Positions 7,656 to 13,877 of a stretch of DNA of 16,707 nt are shown here, in pieces (within the stretch, counting starts at the first letter, position 1; each line of letters starts with the position of its first letter). This stretch comes from Ruminococcaceae bacterium UBA2857 (GTDB lineage: Bacteria > Bacillota > Clostridia > Oscillospirales > Acutalibacteraceae): assembly GCA_002350705.1 (NCBI GenBank), contig DEFH01000011.1:15113-31819 (forward strand), in the 5' to 3' direction. Below the pieces are notes generated by a model that was given only the letters and a program-made list of their open reading frames with translations, had not been told where the DNA came from and searched no databases. The position numbers and the translations under genes were made by a program.

Positions 7656-7670
7656 CGGATGCATTTTTTT
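7639..7670 (+). terminator. preQ1-dependent attenuator terminator
   Basis: AATGTATCT (7639-7647) pairs with GGATGCATT (7657-7665), nine pairs including two G-U, with a nine-base loop and a run of seven T at 7664-7670. When preQ1 holds the aptamer tail in the pseudoknot, the antiterminator cannot form and this hairpin would stop transcription 17 bases before queD. Confidence 0.75.
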
Positions 7671-7686
7671 ATTTGGAGTGATGACG

Positions 7687-8109
7687 ATGTACAGATTAAA
7701 AACAGCGGCTTATTTTGACAGTGCCCATTTTTTATACGGCTATGAGGGCAAATGCAGGAATATTCACGGACACCGATGGAAAACAGAGGCTGTCTTTGAG
7801 GGAAAGGAACTTCAGAAAGACGGTGTACAAAGAGAGATGCTGATGGATTTCGGAGACCTGAAACGTGAGCTCAAAGCCCTTGCCGACAGCTACGACCACA
7901 GTCTGATTTATGAAAAAGGCTCCCTCAAAGTGAAAACTCTGGAAGCCCTGACAGAAGAGAACTTCCGCTTAATTGAGATTTCCTGCCGTCCCACTGCCGA
8001 GAATCTGGCACGGATATTTTTTGAAGCTCTCAAAGAAAAGGGACTTCCTGTCAGAAAAGTGACCATATACGAAACTCCCGAAAACTGTGCGGAATATGAG
8101 GAGGCTTGA
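7687..8109 (+). CDS. queD: 6-carboxytetrahydropterin synthase QueD
   Basis: Converts dihydroneopterin triphosphate to 6-carboxy-5,6,7,8-tetrahydropterin, the second step towards preQ1. From ATG 7687 the protein has 140 residues. Zinc ligands are His14 (SAHF) and His27/His29 (HGH); the catalytic Cys23 sits in GKCRNIHGH, Asp70-His71 (DHSLIYE) form the proton relay, and YETPENCAEY near the end is the usual Glu-containing C-terminal motif. I choose 7687 because GGAG at 7675-7678 is eight bases away; the in-frame ATG at 7681 is only two bases from it, and base 7651 lies inside the attenuator. First gene of the riboswitch-controlled operon, abutting queE. Confidence 0.95.
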   Translation: MYRLKTAAYFDSAHFLYGYEGKCRNIHGHRWKTEAVFEGKELQKDGVQREMLMDFGDLKRELKALADSYDHSLIYEKGSLKVKTLEALTEENFRLIEISCRPTAENLARIFFEALKEKGLPVRKVTIYETPENCAEYEEA

Positions 8110-8772
8110 ATGATGTTTCAGGTAGCAGAGCATTTTGTCAGTATCAACGGAGAGGGGGCTCATGCAGGTGAAACCGCTGTATTTATCCGTTTCAAAGGGT
8201 GCAATCTTCACTGTACCTACTGCGATACACAATGGGCCAATCAGCCTGATACGGAATCTGTCACTCTTTCTGCGGAGGAAATAGCCGAAATTGTCAGGAA
8301 TACAGGGGTTAAAAATGTGACTTTAACGGGCGGAGAACCTCTTTTACAGGAAACCATTTCCCGACTCACGGATTTGTTGATTTGTCAGGGAAACAGGGTG
8401 GAAATTGAAACCAATGGCAGTATCCCTATTTCAGAGCTCGCTTCGGTACCAAACAGACCTGTTTTCACAATGGATTATAAATTGCCGTCCAGCGGAATGG
8501 AAAAATTCATGTGTACAGAGAATTTTCGGTTTCTTTCGGAGCATGATACTGTCAAGTTTGTATCGGGAAGCGTTACGGATTTGGAACGTGCAGCAGAAAT
8601 CATACAAAAATATTCTCTCTGCGAAAAATGTCATGTGTATTTCAGCCCCGTATTCGGCAAAATTGCTCCTTCAGAAATCGTGGACTTTATGATACAAAAC
8701 AAAATAAACACTGTCAGACTGCAATTACAGCTGCACAAGTTTATCTGGGAACCTGATAAAAGGGGGGTATAA
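8110..8772 (+). CDS. queE: 7-carboxy-7-deazaguanine synthase QueE
   Basis: Radical SAM enzyme that contracts the QueD product to 7-carboxy-7-deazaguanine. It has 220 residues. The [4Fe-4S] cluster motif is CNLHCTYC (Cys31, Cys35, Cys38), preceded by the substrate-binding SINGEGAHAGETAVFIRF segment and followed by TLTGGEPLLQ (71-80), the SAM-binding GGE motif. It starts directly after the queD stop. Two adjacent ATG codons (8110 and 8113) are possible, and GAGGAGG at 8098-8104 is five or eight bases away, so the true start may be 8113, one residue shorter. Confidence 0.95.
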   Translation: MMFQVAEHFVSINGEGAHAGETAVFIRFKGCNLHCTYCDTQWANQPDTESVTLSAEEIAEIVRNTGVKNVTLTGGEPLLQETISRLTDLLICQGNRVEIETNGSIPISELASVPNRPVFTMDYKLPSSGMEKFMCTENFRFLSEHDTVKFVSGSVTDLERAAEIIQKYSLCEKCHVYFSPVFGKIAPSEIVDFMIQNKINTVRLQLQLHKFIWEPDKRGV

Positions 8773-8774
8773 AA

Positions 8775-9338
8775 ATGGATAAAAAAGCAGTGGAATTTCA
8801 TGTCCGTGGACTTCTGCAAGCCATAGGGGAAAATCCTGACAGAGAGGGACTTGCCGAAACACCTGAACGTGTGGCAAGAATGTTGGAGGAAGTATTGGAA
8901 GGAATTCAATACAGCAATCATGAAATTGCTCAGAAGTTCGGCAAAACATTTTCCTGTCCTTCGGGCAGTCGGGAAAATGATATGGTTGTCATAAAAGACA
9001 TCACCGTTTTCAGCTATTGTGAGCATCATCTGGCACTCATGTATGATATGAAAGTGAATGTGGCATATATCCCACGGGGAAAAGTACTTGGACTGAGCAA
9101 AATTGCCAGAATCTGCGATATGGCAGCAAAGCGTCTGCAATTACAGGAAAAACTGGGCAGTGATATTGCCGAAATCATTGCCGAGGCGGCAGGAACTCCC
9201 GATGTGGCAGTTGTCATCAGCGGTTCACACAGTTGTATGACGGCAAGAGGCATCAAAAATACTTCTGCCAGAACGGTGACGGAAACTTTCAGAGGAAAAT
9301 TTGAAAAGGACACCGATTTAAAAGCACAAGTAAGATAA
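8775..9338 (+). CDS. folE: GTP cyclohydrolase I FolE
   Basis: Opens GTP to dihydroneopterin triphosphate, the entry step shared by folate and queuosine synthesis. Placement between queE and queC points to the queuosine role. It has 187 residues, the normal bacterial size. Zinc ligands are Cys82 and His85 in SYCEHH and Cys154 in SHSCMTARG; His84 and His152 are the partner histidines. PDREGLAETPERVARM (21-36), VAYIPRGKVLGLSKIARI (96-113) and RLQLQEKL (120-127) are classical FolE-I signatures, so this is not the zinc-independent FolE2. A GGGGGG run at 8762-8767 serves as ribosome binding site; two bases separate it from queE. Confidence 0.96.
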   Translation: MDKKAVEFHVRGLLQAIGENPDREGLAETPERVARMLEEVLEGIQYSNHEIAQKFGKTFSCPSGSRENDMVVIKDITVFSYCEHHLALMYDMKVNVAYIPRGKVLGLSKIARICDMAAKRLQLQEKLGSDIAEIIAEAAGTPDVAVVISGSHSCMTARGIKNTSARTVTETFRGKFEKDTDLKAQVR

Positions 9339-9349
9339 GGAGATTTTTT

Positions 9350-10030
9350 ATGAAAGCACTCGTATTATTAAGCGGAGGAGTAGACAGTACTACCTGTCTG
9401 GCAATGGCGGTCAGTCGATACGGAGCAGAAGAAATTCTGGCATTGTCCGTCAGCTACGGACAAAAGCACAGCCGTGAACTGGAATCAGCTCAAAAAATTG
9501 CCGATTACTATCATGTGAAATTCAGAACACTGGATCTTGCTCCCATTTTTGAGGGTTCGGACTGTTCACTGCTGAGCTCGTCAAATCAGGAAATTCCTCC
9601 GGAAAGCTATGCGGATCAGATAAAAAAAACAGGCGGCAAGCCTGTTTCAACATATGTACCATTCCGAAACGGATTATTTCTTTCATGTGCGGCAAGTATT
9701 GCCTTATCTGAGGGATGCAGTGAAATCTATTACGGAGCTCACAGTGATGATGCGGCAGGAAATGCCTATCCCGATTGCAGCAGCGATTTCAACAATGCCA
9801 TCAACAGTGCCATTGCGATAGGCAGCGGACAGCAGCTTTCCGTGACAGCTCCGTTTATCGGACTGAACAAAGCACAGGTCATTGCAAAAGGTCTGTCTCT
9901 GGATGTACCGTATGAAATGACATGGAGCTGCTATGAGGGCAGTGACAAACCGTGTGGACTTTGCGGTACCTGCCGTGACAGACAGGCTGCCTTTCATTCC
10001 AACGGCATAGAAGACCCTGCTTTGTCATGA
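9350..10030 (+). CDS. queC: 7-cyano-7-deazaguanine synthase QueC
   Basis: ATP-dependent enzyme that turns 7-carboxy-7-deazaguanine plus ammonia into preQ0. It has 226 residues. The N-terminal PP-loop is SGGVDS (8-13), followed by SYGQKH (35-40), YVPFRNG (102-108) and YYGAHSDD (127-134). The C-terminal zinc site is Cys194, Cys202, Cys205 and Cys208 (PCGLCGTC). GGAG lies upstream of the ATG, and an 11-base gap follows folE. All expected motifs are intact. Confidence 0.97.
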   Translation: MKALVLLSGGVDSTTCLAMAVSRYGAEEILALSVSYGQKHSRELESAQKIADYYHVKFRTLDLAPIFEGSDCSLLSSSNQEIPPESYADQIKKTGGKPVSTYVPFRNGLFLSCAASIALSEGCSEIYYGAHSDDAAGNAYPDCSSDFNNAINSAIAIGSGQQLSVTAPFIGLNKAQVIAKGLSLDVPYEMTWSCYEGSDKPCGLCGTCRDRQAAFHSNGIEDPALS

Positions 10031-10058
10031 GTAAAAATCTTTTCGAGGTGAAATGGAA

Positions 10059-10556
10059 ATGAGCAGAGAAAATCAAAACGAAAAAGGCAATATTACCCTT
10101 TTGGGAAACGGAAAAACAAATTACCTGTCGGACTATGCTCCGCAAGTACTGGAAACCTTTCCCAACAAACATCCTGACAACGATTACTTTGTCAAATTCA
10201 ACTGTCCCGAATTTACAAGTCTTTGCCCTATCACGGGACAGCCGGATTTTGCCTGTATCTATATCTCGTATATTCCCGATAAAGTCATGGTGGAGAGCAA
10301 ATCTTTAAAGCTGTATCTTTTCAGCTTCCGCAATCACGGAGACTTTCACGAGGATTGTGTCAATATCATCATGAAAGACCTGATTCAGCTTATGAAACCA
10401 AAATATATCGAAGTATGGGGGAAATTCCTTCCAAGAGGGGGAATTTCCATTGATCCCTACTGCAACTACGGCACACCGGGGACAAAATGGGAAAAACTCG
10501 CATGGGACAGGCTTGCCCATCACGATATGTACCCCGAACACATCAACAACAGATAA
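10059..10556 (+). CDS. queF: NADPH-dependent 7-cyano-7-deazaguanine reductase QueF
   Basis: Reduces the nitrile of preQ0 to preQ1, the free base that tRNA-guanine transglycosylase inserts. From ATG 10059 the protein has 165 residues, the size of the unimodular Bacillus subtilis type. EFTSLCPITGQPDF holds the nucleophile Cys56 and catalytic Asp63; VESKSLKLYLFSFR is the NADPH-binding motif, and FHED follows. I prefer 10059 over the in-frame ATG at 10053 because GAGGTG at 10045-10050 is eight bases from the former and only two from the latter. preQ1, its product, is the ligand of the riboswitch upstream, closing a feedback loop. Confidence 0.96.
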   Translation: MSRENQNEKGNITLLGNGKTNYLSDYAPQVLETFPNKHPDNDYFVKFNCPEFTSLCPITGQPDFACIYISYIPDKVMVESKSLKLYLFSFRNHGDFHEDCVNIIMKDLIQLMKPKYIEVWGKFLPRGGISIDPYCNYGTPGTKWEKLAWDRLAHHDMYPEHINNR

Positions 10557-10576
10557 TTGCAGAAAGGAAATGCAAT

Positions 10577-11542
10577 GTGAAAGTAGAATTTTTACAGGAA
10601 GCACCGCCTATCATACGAGAATTCCTGACCTACATGGACAATGTCAGGAACCGTTCTTCTCTTACCGTTGACGAATATTACAGAGATCTCCGAACATTTT
10701 TCCGTTACATGATGGTGCAGAGAGGACTTGTTTCCAAAAAGACGGAAGTGGACGAAATCAATATCGGCATGATTGATATTGACTTTATCAGTACGATTAC
10801 TTTTTCTGATATCATCATGTTCCTGAACTACTGTAAAACAGTCAGAAACAATGAAGCCACTACCCTGGCAAGAAAAACAACCACTCTGAAACGCTATTTC
10901 AATTATCTGACTGTCAAAGTGCAAAAGCTCTCCCACGATCCCACAGAAGCTCTGGAAGCTCCCAAAAAGGGCAAAAAGCTCCCGAAATATCTCACTCTGG
11001 AAGAAAGTCTCCGGCTTTTAGAGGCAGTGGACGGAGATTTTAAAGAGAGAGACTATTGTATTCTGGTTTTCTTTCTGAATTGCGGTATGAGACTGTCGGA
11101 GCTGATCGGCATCAATCTGGGTGACATCAACAGTGAACATATGCTCCGCATCAGAGGAAAAGGTGACAAGGAACGGACTGTTTATCTGAATGATGCCTGC
11201 ATGAGAGCTTTGAATGATTATATGCAGGTCAGGCCTGTTGACGGTGTAAAGGACAAAAACGCTCTGTTTATCAGCCGCAATAAAAACAGAATGAGCCGCA
11301 AAGCTGTGCAGATGGTTGTTTACAACAATCTGGAGAAAATCGGGCTTGACGGTCAGGGATATTCCGTTCACAAGCTCAGACATACGGCTGCTACCCTGAT
11401 GTATCAGAAAGGCGGGGTGGATATCCGAACATTACAGACAGTATTGGGACATGAAAATCTCGGAACAACACAAATTTATACTCATATTGCTGACGAACAG
11501 GTGATAGAGGCTTTCAAGTCGAATCCTCTCAGCAAAAAATGA
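10577..11542 (+). CDS. XerC/XerD-like tyrosine recombinase, last gene of the queuosine operon
   Basis: A 321-residue site-specific recombinase. An N-terminal core-binding domain (about 8-115, FLTYMDNVRNRSSLTVDEYYRDLRTFFRY) is followed by the catalytic domain (about 135-315) with the full active site: Arg172 (GMRLSELIG), Lys195 (RGKGDKER), His265 and Arg268 (HKLRHTAAT), His292 (LGHENLGTTQ) and nucleophile Tyr301 (IYTHI). Length and motifs fit Xer recombinases used in chromosome dimer resolution better than phage integrases, but I cannot separate XerC, XerD or an orphan paralogue. The start is the GTG at 10577, with AGGA eight bases upstream; the longer in-frame ATG at 10487 lies inside queF. 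It follows queF by 20 bases with no terminator or clear promoter between, so it is probably transcribed with the que genes. Confidence 0.92.
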   Translation: MKVEFLQEAPPIIREFLTYMDNVRNRSSLTVDEYYRDLRTFFRYMMVQRGLVSKKTEVDEINIGMIDIDFISTITFSDIIMFLNYCKTVRNNEATTLARKTTTLKRYFNYLTVKVQKLSHDPTEALEAPKKGKKLPKYLTLEESLRLLEAVDGDFKERDYCILVFFLNCGMRLSELIGINLGDINSEHMLRIRGKGDKERTVYLNDACMRALNDYMQVRPVDGVKDKNALFISRNKNRMSRKAVQMVVYNNLEKIGLDGQGYSVHKLRHTAATLMYQKGGVDIRTLQTVLGHENLGTTQIYTHIADEQVIEAFKSNPLSKK

Positions 11543-11592
11543 TTCTGTTTCAAAACGGCGTTATTTATGACGTTGAGGGCTATCGAAAATAG

Positions 11593-11640
11593 AAAAAACC
11601 AAGGACCGTTACAAATATCTGCAACGGTTCTTGGTTTTTT
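11593..11640. terminator. Bidirectional terminator between the tyrosine recombinase and LRR genes
   Basis: An 18-bp stem with one G-T pair: AAAAAACCAAGGACCGTT (11593-11610) with 11623-11640, a 12-base loop and T-runs of six on both strands. It ends the que operon on the plus strand and the convergent LRR gene on the minus strand. Confidence 0.93.
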
Positions 11641-11666
11641 ACTTTCGAGATAATTGCTGTTGCTGA

Positions 11667-13508
11667 TTAGAGATATGTTTCAGGCGAAATCGTTGATGTA
11701 TTTACTGTCACGGTAAAGTATAATTTTTCGGTCTTGCCTGTTTCGTCTTTGACTTTCACACAAACATCGTATGCCGCAGCTTTGGCAGGTTTGAAAGTGA
11801 CAGCTGCATTTTCGGCGAAATCCTGTGCCATAGCCCATGCTGTTCTTTCCGCCTGCTTATAGAGTACCTGATACTGATAATCACCCATACCGCCTGTTGC
11901 AGAACCTGTTACAGTTACTTTCTCGCCTAAAGTTATTTCTTGGGCAGAAATGACAGAGGTATTTTTCAGCTTTTCATTGACTTTCACAGTAAAGTATTTC
12001 TTGTCGATCTTGCCTGTTTCGTCTTTCACTTTCACACAAACATCGTATGTTGTAGCTCGTGCAGGTCTGAAAGTAACAGTCGTATTTTCACTGAAATCCT
12101 GTGCTTTCGTCCATGATGACTGTGCAGTCTGCTTATAGAACACCTGATACTGATAATCACCCATACCGCCTGTTGCAGAATTGGTTACAGTCACAGAAGT
12201 ACCCTCAACGATTTCGGATGCAGAAATTTCGGAAGTAATTTTCAGCTTGTCATGTACCTTGAGTTCAAAATATTTCTTTAATATTTTTCCCATGCTGTCC
12301 TTTGATTTTACGCATATATCGTAATCGGCAGCGTATGCAGGTTTTATCGTTATGGTATCATTTGTGCTGAAATTCTGTTTATTTACCCACTTTTCATCAG
12401 TCTTTTTCTTGTAAAGCACAGCGTATGTACAGTCACCTTCACCCAGCACAGCTTTCGCATTGACAGTTACGGTTTTACCAAGCACTGTTTCATCTGTTGA
12501 AATCGTCGATAAGTTTGTATATTCACTCATAAACAACATATCATGTTCATTTGCATAAGTTTCTGCATAGCTGCCTTTTGTACCGAATATTATTAAACCT
12601 GTATCATGGAGAAATGCGTAATAACCGATGTATGTCACACTGTCGGGAATGGCTATGCCTGTCAGTCCCGTGCAATTATAAAATGCATAAGATTCAATCG
12701 ATGTCACACTGTCGGGAATGGTTATGCCCGTCAGTCTCGTGCAATCATAAAATGCCTCTTCAGCTATTGATGTCACATTGTCGGGAATGGTTATTGTTGT
12801 ATTTTCAGGCATAGTTCCTTTATATGTATACAAAACTTTTCCGATATAAACCAATCCGTCAGGCTGACTATTGTACCATCCGGTATTATCCAATGCACCG
12901 GATTTTATGTCTTTTAAATTATCGGGAAAATTGATATTTGTCAAATTTGTACAGTCGGCAAATGCATAAGATTCAATCGACGTCACACTGTCGGGAATTG
13001 TTACACTTGTCAAACCGGTACAACCCCTAAATACTTCCATGCTCATTTCTGTCATACCGTCGGGAATGGTGACGCTTGTCAAGCCTGTACAGTTATAAAA
13101 TGAACCCCATCCTGTGGATACACCTTCGGGAATGGTAAGACTTGTCAAGCCTGTACAGCCCAGGAATGCATCACTACCGATAGAAACTAAACATTCCGGA
13201 AAGGTTATGCTTGTCAAACCTGTACATCCCAAGAATGCTTCAGAACCTATGTCTGTTACAGGCTTGCCGTTTATGTAACTGGGAATAATGACATCACCGC
13301 CGCTGCCTTTATACTTTGTGATTGAAACCGTCTCTTCATCCAGCATTCCAATCAATTCATACCTGAAATCACCGTAACTTCGAGCCGCACTGACTGTAAT
13401 GCCGCCTGTACCGATAAACTGACCGACCGTTGTAAAGCCTGTGCCGCCGATCATGACTGCCGCAAGTGACACGGCAAGAGCCTTACGCAAAATTTTGTTT
13501 TTTAACAT
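11667..13508 (-). CDS. Secreted BspA-like leucine-rich-repeat protein with three Ig-like modules
   Basis: A 613-residue exported protein of unknown partner. The signal peptide covers about 1-42 (KNKILRKA, then a hydrophobic stretch LAVSLAAVMIGG; likely cleavage near VSA-A). BspA-type LRR_5 repeats run from about 82 to 305, each about 23 residues with cores such as CTGLTSVTIPDSVTSI, closed by a cap GSYAETYANEHDMLF (312-326). One atypical insert (about 205-235) interrupts the array. Three similar beta-sandwich modules of about 91 residues follow at 331-421, 422-513 and 514-604, each with GxGDxxYxVxYK, W, a P-containing strand and YDxCVKxKDxxGK. They resemble Y_Y_Y or fibronectin-like repeats, but I cannot name the family with certainty. 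No sortase, SLH or dockerin signal is seen. GGAGG (13516-13520) lies seven bases before the ATG. It is transcribed divergently from the sigma-LRR fusion gene, whose ectodomain has the same fold and cap. Binding or adhesion is plausible but not shown. Confidence 0.9.
   Translation of the reverse strand: MLKNKILRKALAVSLAAVMIGGTGFTTVGQFIGTGGITVSAARSYGDFRYELIGMLDEETVSITKYKGSGGDVIIPSYINGKPVTDIGSEAFLGCTGLTSITFPECLVSIGSDAFLGCTGLTSLTIPEGVSTGWGSFYNCTGLTSVTIPDGMTEMSMEVFRGCTGLTSVTIPDSVTSIESYAFADCTNLTNINFPDNLKDIKSGALDNTGWYNSQPDGLVYIGKVLYTYKGTMPENTTITIPDNVTSIAEEAFYDCTRLTGITIPDSVTSIESYAFYNCTGLTGIAIPDSVTYIGYYAFLHDTGLIIFGTKGSYAETYANEHDMLFMSEYTNLSTISTDETVLGKTVTVNAKAVLGEGDCTYAVLYKKKTDEKWVNKQNFSTNDTITIKPAYAADYDICVKSKDSMGKILKKYFELKVHDKLKITSEISASEIVEGTSVTVTNSATGGMGDYQYQVFYKQTAQSSWTKAQDFSENTTVTFRPARATTYDVCVKVKDETGKIDKKYFTVKVNEKLKNTSVISAQEITLGEKVTVTGSATGGMGDYQYQVLYKQAERTAWAMAQDFAENAAVTFKPAKAAAYDVCVKVKDETGKTEKLYFTVTVNTSTISPETYL
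11697..12245 (-). repeat. Tandem 276-bp module duplication in the LRR gene
   Basis: Modules 2 and 3 of the LRR protein are encoded by direct repeats offset by 276 bases. A stretch of 39 identical bases (11866-11904 and 12142-12180) and near-identical segments around 11745-11775 and 12021-12051 indicate a fairly recent duplication. Module 1 (about 12246-12518) is clearly related but much more diverged. Confidence 0.85.
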
Positions 13509-13537
13509 AAAAAAGCCTCCATATAAAAATATTTTTT

Positions 13538-13552
13538 AGGGAAATTTTCCCT
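13538..13552. promoter_or_regulatory. Palindrome in the leader of the LRR gene
   Basis: AGGGAAA-T-TTTCCCT, seven perfect base pairs about one base, lies between the predicted start point (about 13560) and the LRR ribosome binding site. It could be an operator. As an RNA hairpin the one-base loop would have to open further. No known binding protein is assigned. Confidence 0.4.
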
Positions 13553-13566
13553 TTCACTTATAATAA

Positions 13567-13590
13567 GACGTTTCACTCCTCGCCGGGTTC
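13567..13590 (-). promoter_or_regulatory. ECF-type promoter candidate 1, proximal to the LRR gene
   Basis: Read on the minus strand: TTTTGAAC (GAAC at 13590-13587), 16 bases, CGTC (13570-13567) followed by TTAT. This matches the AAC / CGTC layout of ECF sigma promoters (B. subtilis sigma-M: TGAAAC-N16/17-CGTC). Predicted start near 13560 gives a leader of about 50 bases before the LRR ATG. A sigma-A -10 like TATTAT also occurs nearby but lacks a correctly spaced -35. Confidence 0.55.
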
Positions 13591-13677
13591 AAAAAATATA
13601 AAAATTTTTTTCAGAGTTTAAAACAATCTTGATCCGAGTTAAAATTTTTGACCGTTTTGTTTTCCTCTGTAAAGAAA

Positions 13678-13701
13678 GACGCTTGATTTTTCACTTGGTT
13701 C
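13678..13701 (-). promoter_or_regulatory. ECF-type promoter candidate 2, distal to the LRR gene
   Basis: Minus strand: CTGAAC (GAAC at 13701-13698), 16 bases, CGTC (13681-13678) followed by TTTC. Same GAAC-N16-CGTCTT pattern as candidate 1, about 111 bases further upstream, and pointing to the LRR gene. Its -10 flank TCAAGCGTCTTT is identical over 12 bases to that of the plus-strand candidate. Confidence 0.5.
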
Positions 13702-13744
13702 AGCAAAATGAAAAATAAATTGCATAAAAAACAAAATTATTTTT

Positions 13745-13769
13745 GAACTTTACAGCATATTCAAGCGTC
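13745..13769 (+). promoter_or_regulatory. ECF-type promoter candidate 3, upstream of the sigma-LRR gene
   Basis: Plus strand: TTTTGAAC (GAAC 13745-13748), 17 bases, CGTC (13766-13769) followed by TTTAAA. Same core and flanks as the two minus-strand copies. Predicted start near 13777 gives a leader of about 100 bases. It would make the sigma gene autoregulated. Confidence 0.55.
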
Positions 13770-13796
13770 TTTAAAAACAAAAGGAAATGTAAAAGA

Positions 13797-13841
13797 TTGG
13801 CAGATTTGCCGATTGCAATATGATATCAGGAGCGTTATTAT
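13797..13841 (+). promoter_or_regulatory. Possible housekeeping promoters of the sigma-LRR gene
   Basis: Two overlapping sigma-A-like candidates: TTGGCA (13797-13802)-N16-TATGAT (13819-13824), and TTGCAA (13813-13818)-N17-TATTAT (13836-13841). Either could give basal expression beside the ECF-like promoter. Neither is a perfect match. The dyad GGCA-gatt-TGCC (13799-13810) overlaps the first -35. Confidence 0.35.
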
Positions 13842-13877
13842 AAAACTGAGAAGTAAAAAGAAAGGCGAGTATAAAAA

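Larger units (their letters stand above)
13675..13772. repeat. 12-bp inverted repeat formed by divergent -10 regions
   Basis: AAAGACGCTTGA (13675-13686) and TCAAGCGTCTTT (13761-13772) are perfect inverted copies separated by 74 bases. They coincide with the -10 parts of promoter candidates 2 and 3, so shared sigma recognition explains them better than a hairpin. Confidence 0.75.
13509..13877. other. 369-base divergent intergenic region between LRR and sigma-LRR genes
   Basis: AT-rich region between two divergently read genes. It contains no ORF that I can support. It holds three ECF-promoter-like elements, a 12-bp inverted repeat made by the -10 parts of two of them, an 8-bp inverted repeat (CTGTAAAG 13667-13674 and CTTTACAG 13748-13755), a 15-bp palindrome near the LRR start and possible sigma-A promoters near the sigma gene. 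Confidence 0.8.

Noticed and set aside
7651..7686. Longer queD start (TTT-rich N-terminus) or ATG 7681
   Set aside because: The longer start falls in the attenuator hairpin; ATG 7681 is only two bases from GGAG. ATG 7687 begins the normal QueD sequence.
10487..10576. Upstream in-frame ATG for the tyrosine recombinase
   Set aside because: It lies inside queF, and the 30 extra residues read as out-of-frame queF. GTG 10577 has AGGA at proper spacing.
12551..12814. Plus-strand frame with repeated MSHCREWLC segments
   Set aside because: The repetition comes from the LRR coding repeats on the opposite strand.
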